Below are positions 8,468 to 16,954 of a DNA stretch of 64,000 nucleotides, one piece after another (position 1 is the stretch's first letter; every line of letters begins with the position of its first letter). The DNA is from an uncultured Collinsella sp. GTDB lineage: Bacteria; Actinomycetota; Coriobacteriia; Coriobacteriales; Coriobacteriaceae. Made by a program: the position numbers and the translations under genes. The notes below the pieces were generated by a model. It was not told the DNA's origin. It saw only the letters and a list, made by a program, of their open reading frames with translations, and ran no database searches. The stretch lies in NCBI GenBank assembly GCA_900545745.1, contig URAD01000003.1:1-64000 (forward strand). The letters run 5' to 3'.

Positions 8468-8520
8468 ATACCCCCATGGGGTGTCCCCATCTTAACCCAA
8501 AATCGTGTCCGTTCGGTCAA
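8468..8520 (-). promoter_or_regulatory. promoter with CsoR-like operator for the HMA gene
   Basis: On the minus strand TTGACC (8515-8520), an 18-bp spacer and GTTAAG (8491-8496) form the promoter. The near-perfect palindrome ATACCCCCATGGGGTGT (8468-8484) starts just after the -10 and would cover the start of transcription. G/C-tract palindromes flanked by TA are typical of CsoR operators. Confidence 0.55.
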
Positions 8521-8546
8521 TTAGTTTCCCTCTTCAAACTTTTTTG

Positions 8547-8574
8547 TTGACCATGGCTTACTTTCGTGTATAAG
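8547..8574 (+). promoter_or_regulatory. promoter of the DUF3793 gene
   Basis: TTGACC (8547-8552), 16-bp spacer, TATAAG (8569-8574), 40 bp before the GTG start. Confidence 0.6.
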
Positions 8575-8613
8575 TTTTCCTCGGCTAACAACTGAGGACC
8601 CGAAAGGAGCATC

Positions 8614-9318
8614 GTGACTCGAACCATTGACATCCCAACATACCAAACGGCTGTCGTGCGCAACTGTTCCCCTACGCTCGCAGGTATCAAGCCGGCTTCA
8701 CTCTTTACCTATCCCGGCGTTTACGCCAACCAAAACGGAAAACCCGGCGCCGTCCATATCGAAGAGCGACGCTCTCGCCTGCTCGCCGTCATAGCCCAAT
8801 GCAACCGCGAGCTCCAGCCACTCGGGATCCATATGAGCGTTTTGGTCTGGCGCCCCTGCGGAGCGCTCATCTATGTGTACCGCCCTGCGGATCTTATGCG
8901 ATACCTCTCCGACCCCCGTGCCACGACGGCGCTAGCCGCCGAAGGTTACGATGTCCACAACCTGCCCGCATCCCTGGTGCATCTCGCCGCGCACATCACG
9001 TTGGCAAGCAGCAATGCCGCAGAGAGCGCCTATGACGGCAGCGTCTGCGCACTCGCGCGAAATAGGCACTGCAATACGGGGTGCATGTGCGAGTTCCCCC
9101 ACGAAATTGGCTATTTTTTGGGCTATCCCTACGAAGATGTCCATCAGTTTATTGTCCAGCACGGCGAAAACTATAAGGTCTTTGGCGCATGGAAGGTATA
9201 CACAAACGTTGAGCAGGCGCTCACGACCTTCGATTCCTATCGCGCATGCACGCAATACCTTACCTACATCTATCAACAGGGCTGCACTCTGGGACAACTT
9301 GTCCAGGCAACCCGATAG
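8614..9318 (+). CDS. DUF3793 family protein
   Basis: 234 residues, GTG start after AAAGGAGCATC. The C-terminal CEFPHEIGYFLGYPYEDV is characteristic of DUF3793, a family found in gut anaerobes and frequently adjacent to flavodoxin and ferrous-iron transport genes. Cysteines cluster in CNTGCMCEF just before it. The molecular function is not known; the flavodoxin 46 bp downstream on the same strand suggests a shared redox or iron context. Confidence 0.85.
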   Translation: MTRTIDIPTYQTAVVRNCSPTLAGIKPASLFTYPGVYANQNGKPGAVHIEERRSRLLAVIAQCNRELQPLGIHMSVLVWRPCGALIYVYRPADLMRYLSDPRATTALAAEGYDVHNLPASLVHLAAHITLASSNAAESAYDGSVCALARNRHCNTGCMCEFPHEIGYFLGYPYEDVHQFIVQHGENYKVFGAWKVYTNVEQALTTFDSYRACTQYLTYIYQQGCTLGQLVQATR

Positions 9319-9364
9319 AGCATACAAAACGCGGCCGCACGCCGCGCAACCGAAAGGAAAACAT

Positions 9365-9784
9365 ATGAGCAAGATCGCCGTCGTCTACTGGAGCGGTACA
9401 GGCAACACCGAGGCCATGGCAAACTTCGTTGCCGAGGGCGCAACCGGTGCCGGCGCCGAGGCAGAGGTCATCTCCTGCGCCGACTTCTCCGCCGACAAGG
9501 CCGCCAACTATGACGCCATTGCCTTCGGCTGCCCCGCCATGGGTTCCGAGGAGCTTGAGTATGACGAGTTCCAGCCTATGTGGGACGAGGTCAAGGAGAC
9601 CCTCGGTGACAAGAAGGTCGTCCTCTTTGGCTCTTATTCGTGGGCCGAGGGCGAGTGGATGGACAACTGGAAGGCCGACGCCGACGAGGCTGGCGTCAAC
9701 GTCGTGGACTCCACCATCTGCTACGACGCGCCCGACGACGAGAGCGAGACCGCTTGCAAGGCCCTCGGAGCCGAGCTCGCGTAA
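9365..9784 (+). CDS. short-chain flavodoxin
   Basis: 139-residue FMN electron carrier. The phosphate loop WSGTGNTEAMA (residues 9-19) binds FMN phosphate, and GCPAMGSEELEYDEF and FGSYSWAEGEW match the two isoalloxazine-binding loops of clostridial flavodoxins. It is preceded by GAAAGGAAAAC and probably co-transcribed with the DUF3793 gene. Expected to serve as a low-potential electron carrier in the cytoplasm. Confidence 0.93.
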   Translation: MSKIAVVYWSGTGNTEAMANFVAEGATGAGAEAEVISCADFSADKAANYDAIAFGCPAMGSEELEYDEFQPMWDEVKETLGDKKVVLFGSYSWAEGEWMDNWKADADEAGVNVVDSTICYDAPDDESETACKALGAELA

Positions 9785-9834
9785 CGAGCCCAGGACCTCC
9801 AAAAGAGCCTGCATCAAAGCACATCCCCATCCCT

Positions 9835-9880
9835 ACAAAAGAGCGGGGGCTGGATTCAAGTCCAGCCCCCGCTCTTTTGT
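9835..9880. terminator. bidirectional terminator
   Basis: A 20-bp perfect stem (ACAAAAGAGCGGGGGCTGGA with its complement) and a 6-nt loop, with A and T tracts on either side, between the convergent flavodoxin and ABC ATPase genes. Confidence 0.92.
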
Positions 9881-9901
9881 AACGGCAGTTACATCAACCG
9901 G

Positions 9902-10654
<753 letters not shown>

Positions 10655-10666
10655 GATAGGACCTCC

Positions 10667-12028
10667 TTACAGACCGGCGATGTGATCGGCGGGCGTCGCG
10701 ACAACCTGTCCGGCGCTCTTGGCGGGACGCTTCTTCTTGGTCTCGGCCGTGCCCAAAAGCTTCGCCTCAAGACCGCTCACCAAGCGAGCGAGCGGCAGGG
10801 TGATGACCAGATAGAACAGGGCGGCAACCACGTACGGTGTAATGGAGCCCGTCGTGGCCACGATGGTACGGGCGTTCATGACGATCTCGACCACACCCAC
10901 GGCGGCAAGCAGCGACGTATCCTTGTAAAGCAAGATAAACTCGCTGGTCAGCGTAGGCAAAACATTACGGAACGTCTGCGGAATCATGACATAGAGCAGC
11001 GTCTGGAACGCGTTCATGCCCAGCGAACGCGCAGCCTCGTTTTGGCCCTTGGGGATCGACTGAATACCGGCACGGAAGATCTCACACAGATAGGCAGACG
11101 AGTTCATGGCCATGACGATGACGCCCAAGACATAGTCGTCCACTTTGACACCGGCCAGCGGCAGACCGAAAAACGCGATATAGATCTGCAGGAACGCCGG
11201 CGTACCGCGAATGATATTCACATAGATGCCGGCAAGACAGCGCAGGATGCGCGACTTAGAGATGCGCATGAGCGACAGGGCAAAACCGAAGGGAATTGCC
11301 AGCGGAAACGCCACGAGCACGATCGAGAGCGACATGAGGAAGCCCTTAAAGACGATCGGCAGGCTTTGGACCAAAATGACCGGGTTTAAGAACAGGCGCA
11401 GAAACATATTGGAGTTCCACGCCTCGACCCACGGCTGCTCCTTAAGGTCGGCCAGGAAGTTATCGAAGGCCGTCACGCCCTTGATCTCCACCGACGGAAT
11501 CTTGGAGATCTTCTTGGTCGAACCGTCGGCGAGCGTATAGGTGCCGCTAAAGGCCTCATCGCCGCCCTCGACGGGAAACGTCACACCGTAAACCTCGACG
11601 CGGAAATAACCGCCGGCAGGCGCCGTCTCGCCAAAGTCAATCTTGAGCGTCTGGCCGTCAGCCTTGCACGTGGGCTTCATGGGCGTACGATCCATGAGGT
11701 CCTCGCCCGAGAGCATCGTCAATCGCGTGTCATCGGTACCAAACGTCGTGCCGTCGACAAACGTCAGCGAAAGACCGCTCAGCTCCTCGTCGGCATCGGC
11801 CTGAACTTCCCAAGTGATGCGCGTCTCGGTGCCGCCGACCACATCGCTACCCGAACCGGTATTGGGTCGGGCGGTAATCTTTGCGGTCTCAAGCGCCTGG
11901 GCGGTCGTGGGCACGCAGGCCCCCGCGCATACCAGGGCGAGCGCCACAGCCAGGGCACAGGCCAGCTTTTGGAGCATCGAGGGCAGTGGAAAACGCTGCT
12001 CCGCGGCCCCTTTGTTCAGTCGAGACAA
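10667..12028 (-). CDS. amino acid ABC transporter permease with an N-terminal extracytoplasmic domain
   Basis: 453 residues. The start is a TTG at 12028 preceded by AGGAGCCACC; the next in-frame ATG lies 18 codons inside. A signal-like hydrophobic helix (about 20-45) is followed by about 150 residues of beta-rich extracytoplasmic sequence. Only then comes the HisM/GlnP-type permease domain, with about five membrane helices and the EAA-loop signature (AARSLGMNAFQTLLYVMIPQ). Normal permeases of this class have about 220-240 residues without such a domain. The extra domain may dock the binding protein or sense substrate. Confidence 0.88.
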   Translation of the reverse strand: MSRLNKGAAEQRFPLPSMLQKLACALAVALALVCAGACVPTTAQALETAKITARPNTGSGSDVVGGTETRITWEVQADADEELSGLSLTFVDGTTFGTDDTRLTMLSGEDLMDRTPMKPTCKADGQTLKIDFGETAPAGGYFRVEVYGVTFPVEGGDEAFSGTYTLADGSTKKISKIPSVEIKGVTAFDNFLADLKEQPWVEAWNSNMFLRLFLNPVILVQSLPIVFKGFLMSLSIVLVAFPLAIPFGFALSLMRISKSRILRCLAGIYVNIIRGTPAFLQIYIAFFGLPLAGVKVDDYVLGVIVMAMNSSAYLCEIFRAGIQSIPKGQNEAARSLGMNAFQTLLYVMIPQTFRNVLPTLTSEFILLYKDTSLLAAVGVVEIVMNARTIVATTGSITPYVVAALFYLVITLPLARLVSGLEAKLLGTAETKKKRPAKSAGQVVATPADHIAGL

Positions 12029-12146
12029 GGTGGCTCCTATCGTAGAAGTTGCCGGCAAAACGAGACGGAAAAGCTCTCCGTCAAGAGAAGCGCAAAGGCC
12101 CTCTCCGCCAAAACGGAAAGGGCCCGCGCGCAATCAAGTAGCTATT

Positions 12147-13007
12147 TTACTTGATGTTGTACTTAGCCATGAGGGCGTCGACGGTACCGTCGTCGGTCAG
12201 GTCCTTGATGGCCTGGTTGATGTCGTCCTTGAGCTTGGTGTTGCCCTGGTTGATGGCGATGGCGTACTCCTCGCCGGTGCTGATCTGCTTGATGGTCTGG
12301 CAGGTGTTGAACTGCTCGGCGGTCAGCTGGCTGGCAACGGAGCGGTTGGTGACTACGGCGTCGCCCTTATCGGACTGCAGGGCGCTGAAGCACTCGGTGG
12401 CGTCCTTGTAGGGGACGATCTTGGCCTTGGGGAAGTTCTCCTGGGCAAAAGACTCGGCGGTCGAGCCAGACTGAACGATGATGGTAGCGTCGGCGTTGTT
12501 GAGCTTCTCGCTGTAGTTGTCGGCCGTGATGTCGGTGTTATCGACCTTGGTCACGATAGCCTGATCGTCCATGTAGTAGGAATCGGAGAAAGTGACTTCC
12601 TTCTCACGCTCGGGCGTGTCGGTGATAGCCGCGATGGAGACGTCGTACTTGGCGCCCGAAGCGACACCCGGAACCAGCGTGTCAAAGTCATTGTTGACGT
12701 ACTCGACATCCAGGCCCAGCTTGTCACCGATAGCCTTGATGAGCTCAAGGTCAAAGCCCTGGTAGTCGCCGTTGTCATCCTTGTACTCAAACGGCGCGTA
12801 CTCGGCAGAGGTGCCGACGGTCAGCGTGCCGTCCTTGACGAGCGCGTACTCCTTGGAGCCGTCGACCTTCTCGACCTTAGCGTCGTCAGAGCTGCTGGAA
12901 CCGGCATCAGAACCAGAGGTGGCGTTGGACGAACCGCAGCCCGTCAGAGCAAGGGCGAGCGCCATAGCACCCGTGGCGGCAAATGCGCCAAGCTTCTTCA
13001 GCTTCAT
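12147..13007 (-). CDS. amino acid ABC transporter substrate-binding lipoprotein
   Basis: 286 residues. The lipoprotein signal peptide ends in ALTGCGSS (lipid-anchored Cys), followed by a Ser-rich linker and the type II periplasmic-binding fold of family 3: LTVGTSAEYAPFEYKD, then FDLELIKAIGDKLG. The start is the ATG at 13007 after GAAGGAGACTGATT. It is the first gene of the three-gene uptake operon and is separated from the permease by 118 bp. The ligand is a polar amino acid by family; it is not further determined. Confidence 0.93.
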   Translation of the reverse strand: MKLKKLGAFAATGAMALALALTGCGSSNATSGSDAGSSSSDDAKVEKVDGSKEYALVKDGTLTVGTSAEYAPFEYKDDNGDYQGFDLELIKAIGDKLGLDVEYVNNDFDTLVPGVASGAKYDVSIAAITDTPEREKEVTFSDSYYMDDQAIVTKVDNTDITADNYSEKLNNADATIIVQSGSTAESFAQENFPKAKIVPYKDATECFSALQSDKGDAVVTNRSVASQLTAEQFNTCQTIKQISTGEEYAIAINQGNTKLKDDINQAIKDLTDDGTVDALMAKYNIK

Positions 13008-13064
13008 AATCAGTCTCCTTCCGGTGACCTCGTTTGATTCAGAGGTCTGCAAAAACTGTTGGCT

Positions 13065-13093
13065 ATTATGCACCCGGAATTACGAATCTGCAA
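13065..13093 (-). promoter_or_regulatory. promoter of the amino acid ABC operon
   Basis: On the minus strand: TTGCAG (13088-13093), 17-bp spacer, CATAAT (13065-13070), about 58 bp before the lipoprotein start codon. Confidence 0.7.
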
Positions 13094-13154
13094 TGAGAAA
13101 ACTGATTGAAACAAACCCATAACGTGAATGGAATACTCTACTTTGTGACAGTCA

Positions 13155-14021
13155 TTACTGCTGCAATGACCTTAATAGTCTAATTTCAGCTGCATAACCT
13201 GCAAGTTCGTTCGGAGTCTCCAAAATAAACGGCAGCGAACGCAAGTGGCCATTCGATACAATATTCTGCATAACCTGCATACCTCCACCAAATTCCTCAC
13301 TGCCAAGGTATCCCTTGCCGATGCACTCGTGACGATCTTTATGGGCGCCACAAGAGTTCTTCGAATCGTTGATGTGTACGGCATGCAAGCGATCGATACC
13401 CACCACGCGGTCGAACTCGTCGAGTACGCCGTCCAGATCATGGATGATGTCGTAGCCGGCATCGCTCACATGGCAGGTGTCTAGGCAAACGCCCAGCTTG
13501 GCCGACAGCTCGGGGCGTTTGCCGGCAACACCCTCAATGATGAGCGCCAGTTCCTCAAAGCTGCGGCCCACCTCGGTGCCCTTGCCCGACATGGTCTCGA
13601 GCAGCACCGTCGTCTGCTGGCCCTCAAACATCACCTGACACAGGGCATCGACAATCATCTGAATGCCGGCGTCGGAGCCCTGCCCCACATGCGCACCGGG
13701 ATGGAAGTTGTAGTAGTTGCCGGGCAGCGCCTCCATGCGCCGCAGGTCCTCTGCCATAGCCTCCAAGGCGAACTCGCGCGCCCGCTCTTTGGCAGAACAG
13801 GGGTTGTAGGTATACGGGGCATGCGCCACCAGCGGTCCAAAGTCGTTTTGCGACATAAGCTCGCGCAGAGCCGCCACGTCATCCATGTCAAGTTCTTTTG
13901 CCTTGCCACCGCGCGGGTTGCGCGTAAAGAATGCAAAGGTATTGGCGCCAATGGATAGCGCCGTCTCCCCCATCGCCCGATAGCCCTTCGTCGTCGAAAG
14001 ATGACACCCGATCGTCAGCAT
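13155..14021 (-). CDS. nfo: endonuclease IV (AP endonuclease)
   Basis: 288 residues, the usual size. Cuts DNA at abasic sites in base-excision repair using three zinc ions. Metal ligands are visible in VAHAPYTYN, NFHPGAHVG, LLETMSGKGTEVG, LGVCLDTCHVSDAGYD, HINDSKN, and LPFILETPN. The start is the ATG at 14021 behind AGGAGGGAGCTGGAG; an in-frame ATG six codons earlier lies within that ribosome binding site. The 81-bp repeat element at 14037-14117 ends directly in front of the ribosome binding site. Confidence 0.95.
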   Translation of the reverse strand: MLTIGCHLSTTKGYRAMGETALSIGANTFAFFTRNPRGGKAKELDMDDVAALRELMSQNDFGPLVAHAPYTYNPCSAKERAREFALEAMAEDLRRMEALPGNYYNFHPGAHVGQGSDAGIQMIVDALCQVMFEGQQTTVLLETMSGKGTEVGRSFEELALIIEGVAGKRPELSAKLGVCLDTCHVSDAGYDIIHDLDGVLDEFDRVVGIDRLHAVHINDSKNSCGAHKDRHECIGKGYLGSEEFGGGMQVMQNIVSNGHLRSLPFILETPNELAGYAAEIRLLRSLQQ

Positions 14022-14036
14022 CTCCAGCTCCCTCCT

Positions 14037-14117
14037 CATCAGTTGCGGTGAAATACGGTCTATTGGTGCCCTATTTTGGCGCAAACAGACCGTATTCCAC
14101 CGCAAGTTATAAAAGGG
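14037..14117 (-). repeat. 81-bp structured repeat, copy A
   Basis: Outer arms TTGCGGTGAAATA (14043-14055) and TATTCCACCGCAA (14093-14105) enclose a second stem CGGTCT / AGACCG and a loop. The outer flanks CATCAG and GTTATAAAAGGG are identical to copy B at 15205-15285. Read on the minus strand the single A-C mismatch of the arm becomes a G-U pair, favouring transcription with the flanking minus-strand genes. Confidence 0.8.
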
Positions 14118-14174
14118 GCATCAGGGGCAAAGGCCTCCAAGGCATTCCAGGCGCTGGCGCCATGCCCCCACGCA

Positions 14175-15194
14175 CTAAAGTTTCAAGCGAATCGCATCGA
14201 TAATGCGCGCGCAGCGCTGCGTGGCGGCAAGGGGCATGACGGGACTCTCGAGTTTCCCCGCCCGGATGAGCTGGGTCGCATGCTGGATTTCGCCGTAGAA
14301 ATCATCGATCTCAAACGGGGCATTTATTTCGAGCGTTCGACCGTCGGAATACTTCACATGGGCGAGCTCGGGGCGATGGAGACGCTCGATTTCCAACGAG
14401 CCTCGCTCACAGACAATCGTTAAGCGGCTTTCATATGTTGCTTTGCCGTCGCACACCATATGAATGGGTATACCGCCGACGCTCATACGGATCTCGTCGG
14501 CCCAATCGACGCGGCCGCCTGATACGTCACGCCAGCGAACTTCACGGGATGAAACCTCGCACGCGCCCGCGAGCAAATCCTCAAACCAACCGACCGCATA
14601 GCAGCCCATGTCATATAGACAGCCGCCCTGCAACGAATCAAGCAGATAGCCCGAAGGAGGCTCGCCGTAATCGAGCTTTTGCACGCTTTCAATCGAGACA
14701 ATACGGCCAAGCTCACCCGACGCAAGCAAGTCCTTCACGCGAGTGCGCATCGGGCAAAACCGATTCTTCATCGCCTCCATAAACAGCACACCGCGCTCAC
14801 GAGAGGTGGAGGCAATCGAGAGAGCCTCTTCCTCACTCAAAACGGCCGGCTTTTCGCACAGCACGGCCTTTCCCGCGCGCAGTGCCCGACAGACCCAATG
14901 CGCATGCATGCCATGTGGAAGAGCCAAGTAGATTGCGTCGACATCGGGGTCGGCAATCAGCGCATCATAAGCCACATCGCCGCTATCGTCAGCCGTGGCA
15001 TAACTGTGCGCGGCATCAATCGAAAACGCCCTGCAAAACTCCTCAACATGCGAAGGAGTGCGGCCGGCGGCAGCCACAAGCCGTGCCCCGTCCACCTCCT
15101 TGAGCGACGATGCAAATCGATGCGAAATGTGTCCAGCGCCCAAAACGCCCCAACAAACCTCACGCGAATCATTTCGTAAACCTCGGTCACCCAC
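14175..15194 (-). CDS. Gfo/Idh/MocA-family oxidoreductase
   Basis: 339 residues. Rossmann motif VLGAGHISHRFA near the N-terminus and the family CEKPAVLSEEEA (Glu-Lys-Pro) are seen. The C-terminal half has the alpha/beta dehydrogenase fold with GGCLYDMGCYAVGW. NAD(P)-dependent oxidation or reduction of a sugar or polyol is the family role; substrate unknown. The GTG start at 15194 follows GGGAGGCTATC, which directly abuts repeat copy B. The second family member at 22606 is not closely similar. Confidence 0.88.
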   Translation of the reverse strand: MGDRGLRNDSREVCWGVLGAGHISHRFASSLKEVDGARLVAAAGRTPSHVEEFCRAFSIDAAHSYATADDSGDVAYDALIADPDVDAIYLALPHGMHAHWVCRALRAGKAVLCEKPAVLSEEEALSIASTSRERGVLFMEAMKNRFCPMRTRVKDLLASGELGRIVSIESVQKLDYGEPPSGYLLDSLQGGCLYDMGCYAVGWFEDLLAGACEVSSREVRWRDVSGGRVDWADEIRMSVGGIPIHMVCDGKATYESRLTIVCERGSLEIERLHRPELAHVKYSDGRTLEINAPFEIDDFYGEIQHATQLIRAGKLESPVMPLAATQRCARIIDAIRLKL

Positions 15195-15204
15195 GATAGC
15201 CTCC

Positions 15205-15285
15205 CATCAGTTGCGGTGAAATAGTTCCTGTTGATGCCTTATTCTGCCGCAAACAGGAACTATTCCACCGCAAGTTATAAAAGGG
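15205..15285 (-). repeat. 81-bp structured repeat, copy B
   Basis: Same 81-bp length, outer arms and flanks as copy A, but the inner stem is GTTCCT / AGGAAC instead of CGGTCT / AGACCG: four base pairs differ and all four remain complementary. It starts at the stop codon of the upstream aldo/keto reductase and ends 10 nt before the GTG of the downstream gene. Confidence 0.8.
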
Positions 15286-16476
15286 TCACGAGGAGCGCGT
15301 TTTGCCGAAGGCCTTAAGCACTGCCGTCACGGGTCCAGGCTGAAAACGGCGGCGTACGTCGTCGAGACGCTCGGGGATATCGATGTGTTGCGGGCAGTGA
15401 CGCGCACATTTGCCGCACTTGACGCAATTGCTCACGAGTTTGGGCTCGCTCGTGCGCGCCGCACTCGCCGTAAAGTATTGCGACAGCCCCGTAAACCAGC
15501 TGTGCGCATAGCTCGCGTTGTAGGCGGCAAAGCAGCCGGGAATGTTGATACCCTTGGGGCATGGCATGCAGTAGCCGCATCCCGTGCAGGGCACGCGGTT
15601 CGTTTTCTCAAACTCTTCCAGCACGCGCGCGATGGTATCAAGCTGACCTGTCGTCATCGAGTCCGGCAGCGCACGATTGGCCAGCGCTGCATTCTCATCC
15701 ACCTGCGCGGTATCGGTCATACCCGAAAGCAGCATCGTCACCTGAGGATGATTCCACACCCACGAAAGACCCCAGGCGGCAGGAGTGCGCAAATGCGGGT
15801 CACGGGCACTATCGAGCACAGCGCGGGCCCGTGGCGGCAGCTTGCCCGCTAAACGCCCGCCCAGCAGCGGCTCCATCACAAACACCGCGAGGCCTCGCTC
15901 GGCGGCGGCCATGAGCCCCGCCGTTCCCGCCTGATAGCGCTCTCCAGCGTAATTGTACTGGATCTGGCAAAAGTCCCACTCATATGCATCGAGCATTGTC
16001 AGAAAGTCCGCTGCGCTGCCGTGGTACGAAAAACCAATCTGGCGAATGCGCCCCGCCGCCTTTTGACGCGCGATCCAGTCCTCGATGCCCAACGCCACCA
16101 CACGTTCCCACTGGGCGGGCGAGGTAATGTTGTGCATGAGGTAATAGTCGATATGGTCGGTCCGTAGGCGGCGCAGTTGCTCGTCGAAGAACCGGTCGAA
16201 ATCCTCCGCGCATTTGCACGAAGCATGCGGCAGCTTGGTTGCGAGCAAAACCTGGTCGCGCAAGCCCAGGCGCTCAAGCGACGCACCCACGCACGCCTCG
16301 TTGCCGGGATAGAGATAGGCCGTGTCCAGGTAGTTAATCCCCTGCTCCACCGCACGGGAGATGATAGCGTCGGCGGTCTTCGCATCCGGGCGTCCCGGCG
16401 CACCGGGAAACCTCATGCAGCCCAGCCCCAACGCCGAGATACGGTTGCCGCTTTTGGGGTCAACGCGGTATTGCAC
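15286..16476 (-). CDS. aldo/keto reductase with C-terminal 4Fe-4S domain
   Basis: 396 residues. The N-terminal two thirds form the AKR barrel: LGLGCMRFPG, the catalytic aspartate/tyrosine pair in NYLDTAYLYPGNE, lysine in LATKLPH and histidine in YYLMHNI. The C-terminal part has CTGCGYCMPCPKGI and CVKCGKCARHCPQ, two ferredoxin-like cysteine clusters. This fusion type is common in strict anaerobes and may take electrons from ferredoxin. The substrate is unknown. Its stop codon touches repeat copy B. Confidence 0.93.
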   Translation of the reverse strand: MQYRVDPKSGNRISALGLGCMRFPGAPGRPDAKTADAIISRAVEQGINYLDTAYLYPGNEACVGASLERLGLRDQVLLATKLPHASCKCAEDFDRFFDEQLRRLRTDHIDYYLMHNITSPAQWERVVALGIEDWIARQKAAGRIRQIGFSYHGSAADFLTMLDAYEWDFCQIQYNYAGERYQAGTAGLMAAAERGLAVFVMEPLLGGRLAGKLPPRARAVLDSARDPHLRTPAAWGLSWVWNHPQVTMLLSGMTDTAQVDENAALANRALPDSMTTGQLDTIARVLEEFEKTNRVPCTGCGYCMPCPKGINIPGCFAAYNASYAHSWFTGLSQYFTASAARTSEPKLVSNCVKCGKCARHCPQHIDIPERLDDVRRRFQPGPVTAVLKAFGKTRSS

Positions 16477-16638
16477 GGCCCCTCCCCTCCCATCGAAGCC
16501 CTGACGAGGCGAAACAAACCCGTCACGTCATCGAAACACATCGGAATCGCAATTGAGAACGTATCGTAACGCAGCAGAAATCGAGCCGTCACGGCACCGC
16601 TTTAACATCAGCAAAAAGCCCGATGAAAGGAGACGAGC

Positions 16639-16833
16639 GTGACCACGCGTGAGGACGCCTACCCCTACCCCGGCGAGCAGTACATCCTCTCGGTCGACCG
16701 CTATCAGATCGAGGTCATGGACCATCTGGACAAGCTTCCCGCCACGGGTGCCGTCATCTTCTGCACCTTCCCCAAGGTCCGCGATGGCGTCGGATACCCC
16801 GCCCGCGTCTTTGCGGCCTGCCCCGCAGCGTAG
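16639..16833 (+). CDS. 64-residue fragment like the C-terminus of cyclase-family proteins
   Basis: A GTG start follows AAAGGAGACGAGC, and a good terminator follows, so it looks expressed. The sequence LPATGAVIFCTFPKVRDG and GYPARVFAACP resembles the last 50 or so residues of putative cyclase/kynurenine-formamidase family proteins, which have 200-260 residues in total. The catalytic N-terminal metal-binding part is missing. It is either a deletion remnant or a small protein kept for another purpose. Confidence 0.55.
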   Translation: MTTREDAYPYPGEQYILSVDRYQIEVMDHLDKLPATGAVIFCTFPKVRDGVGYPARVFAACPAA

Positions 16834-16910
16834 CGTCCAGGCAAACGTTTCTTTTTTATAACAGCCGCCCCGCGCACCCACCAATCACCCTGGCAGCATA
16901 CAATCCATCA

Positions 16911-16935
16911 GGCGCCCCTTACGCGGGCGCCTTTT
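16911..16935 (+). terminator. terminator after the cyclase-like fragment
   Basis: GGCGCCC, a loop, then GGGCGCC and TTTT. Confidence 0.8.
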
Positions 16936-16954
16936 ACATGGGGAGATGATTCAC

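Noticed and set aside
14037..15285. Insertion sequence bounded by the two 81-bp repeats
   Set aside because: The DNA between them is an intact Gfo/Idh oxidoreductase gene without transposase, and the repeats lie in the same orientation, each before a start site.
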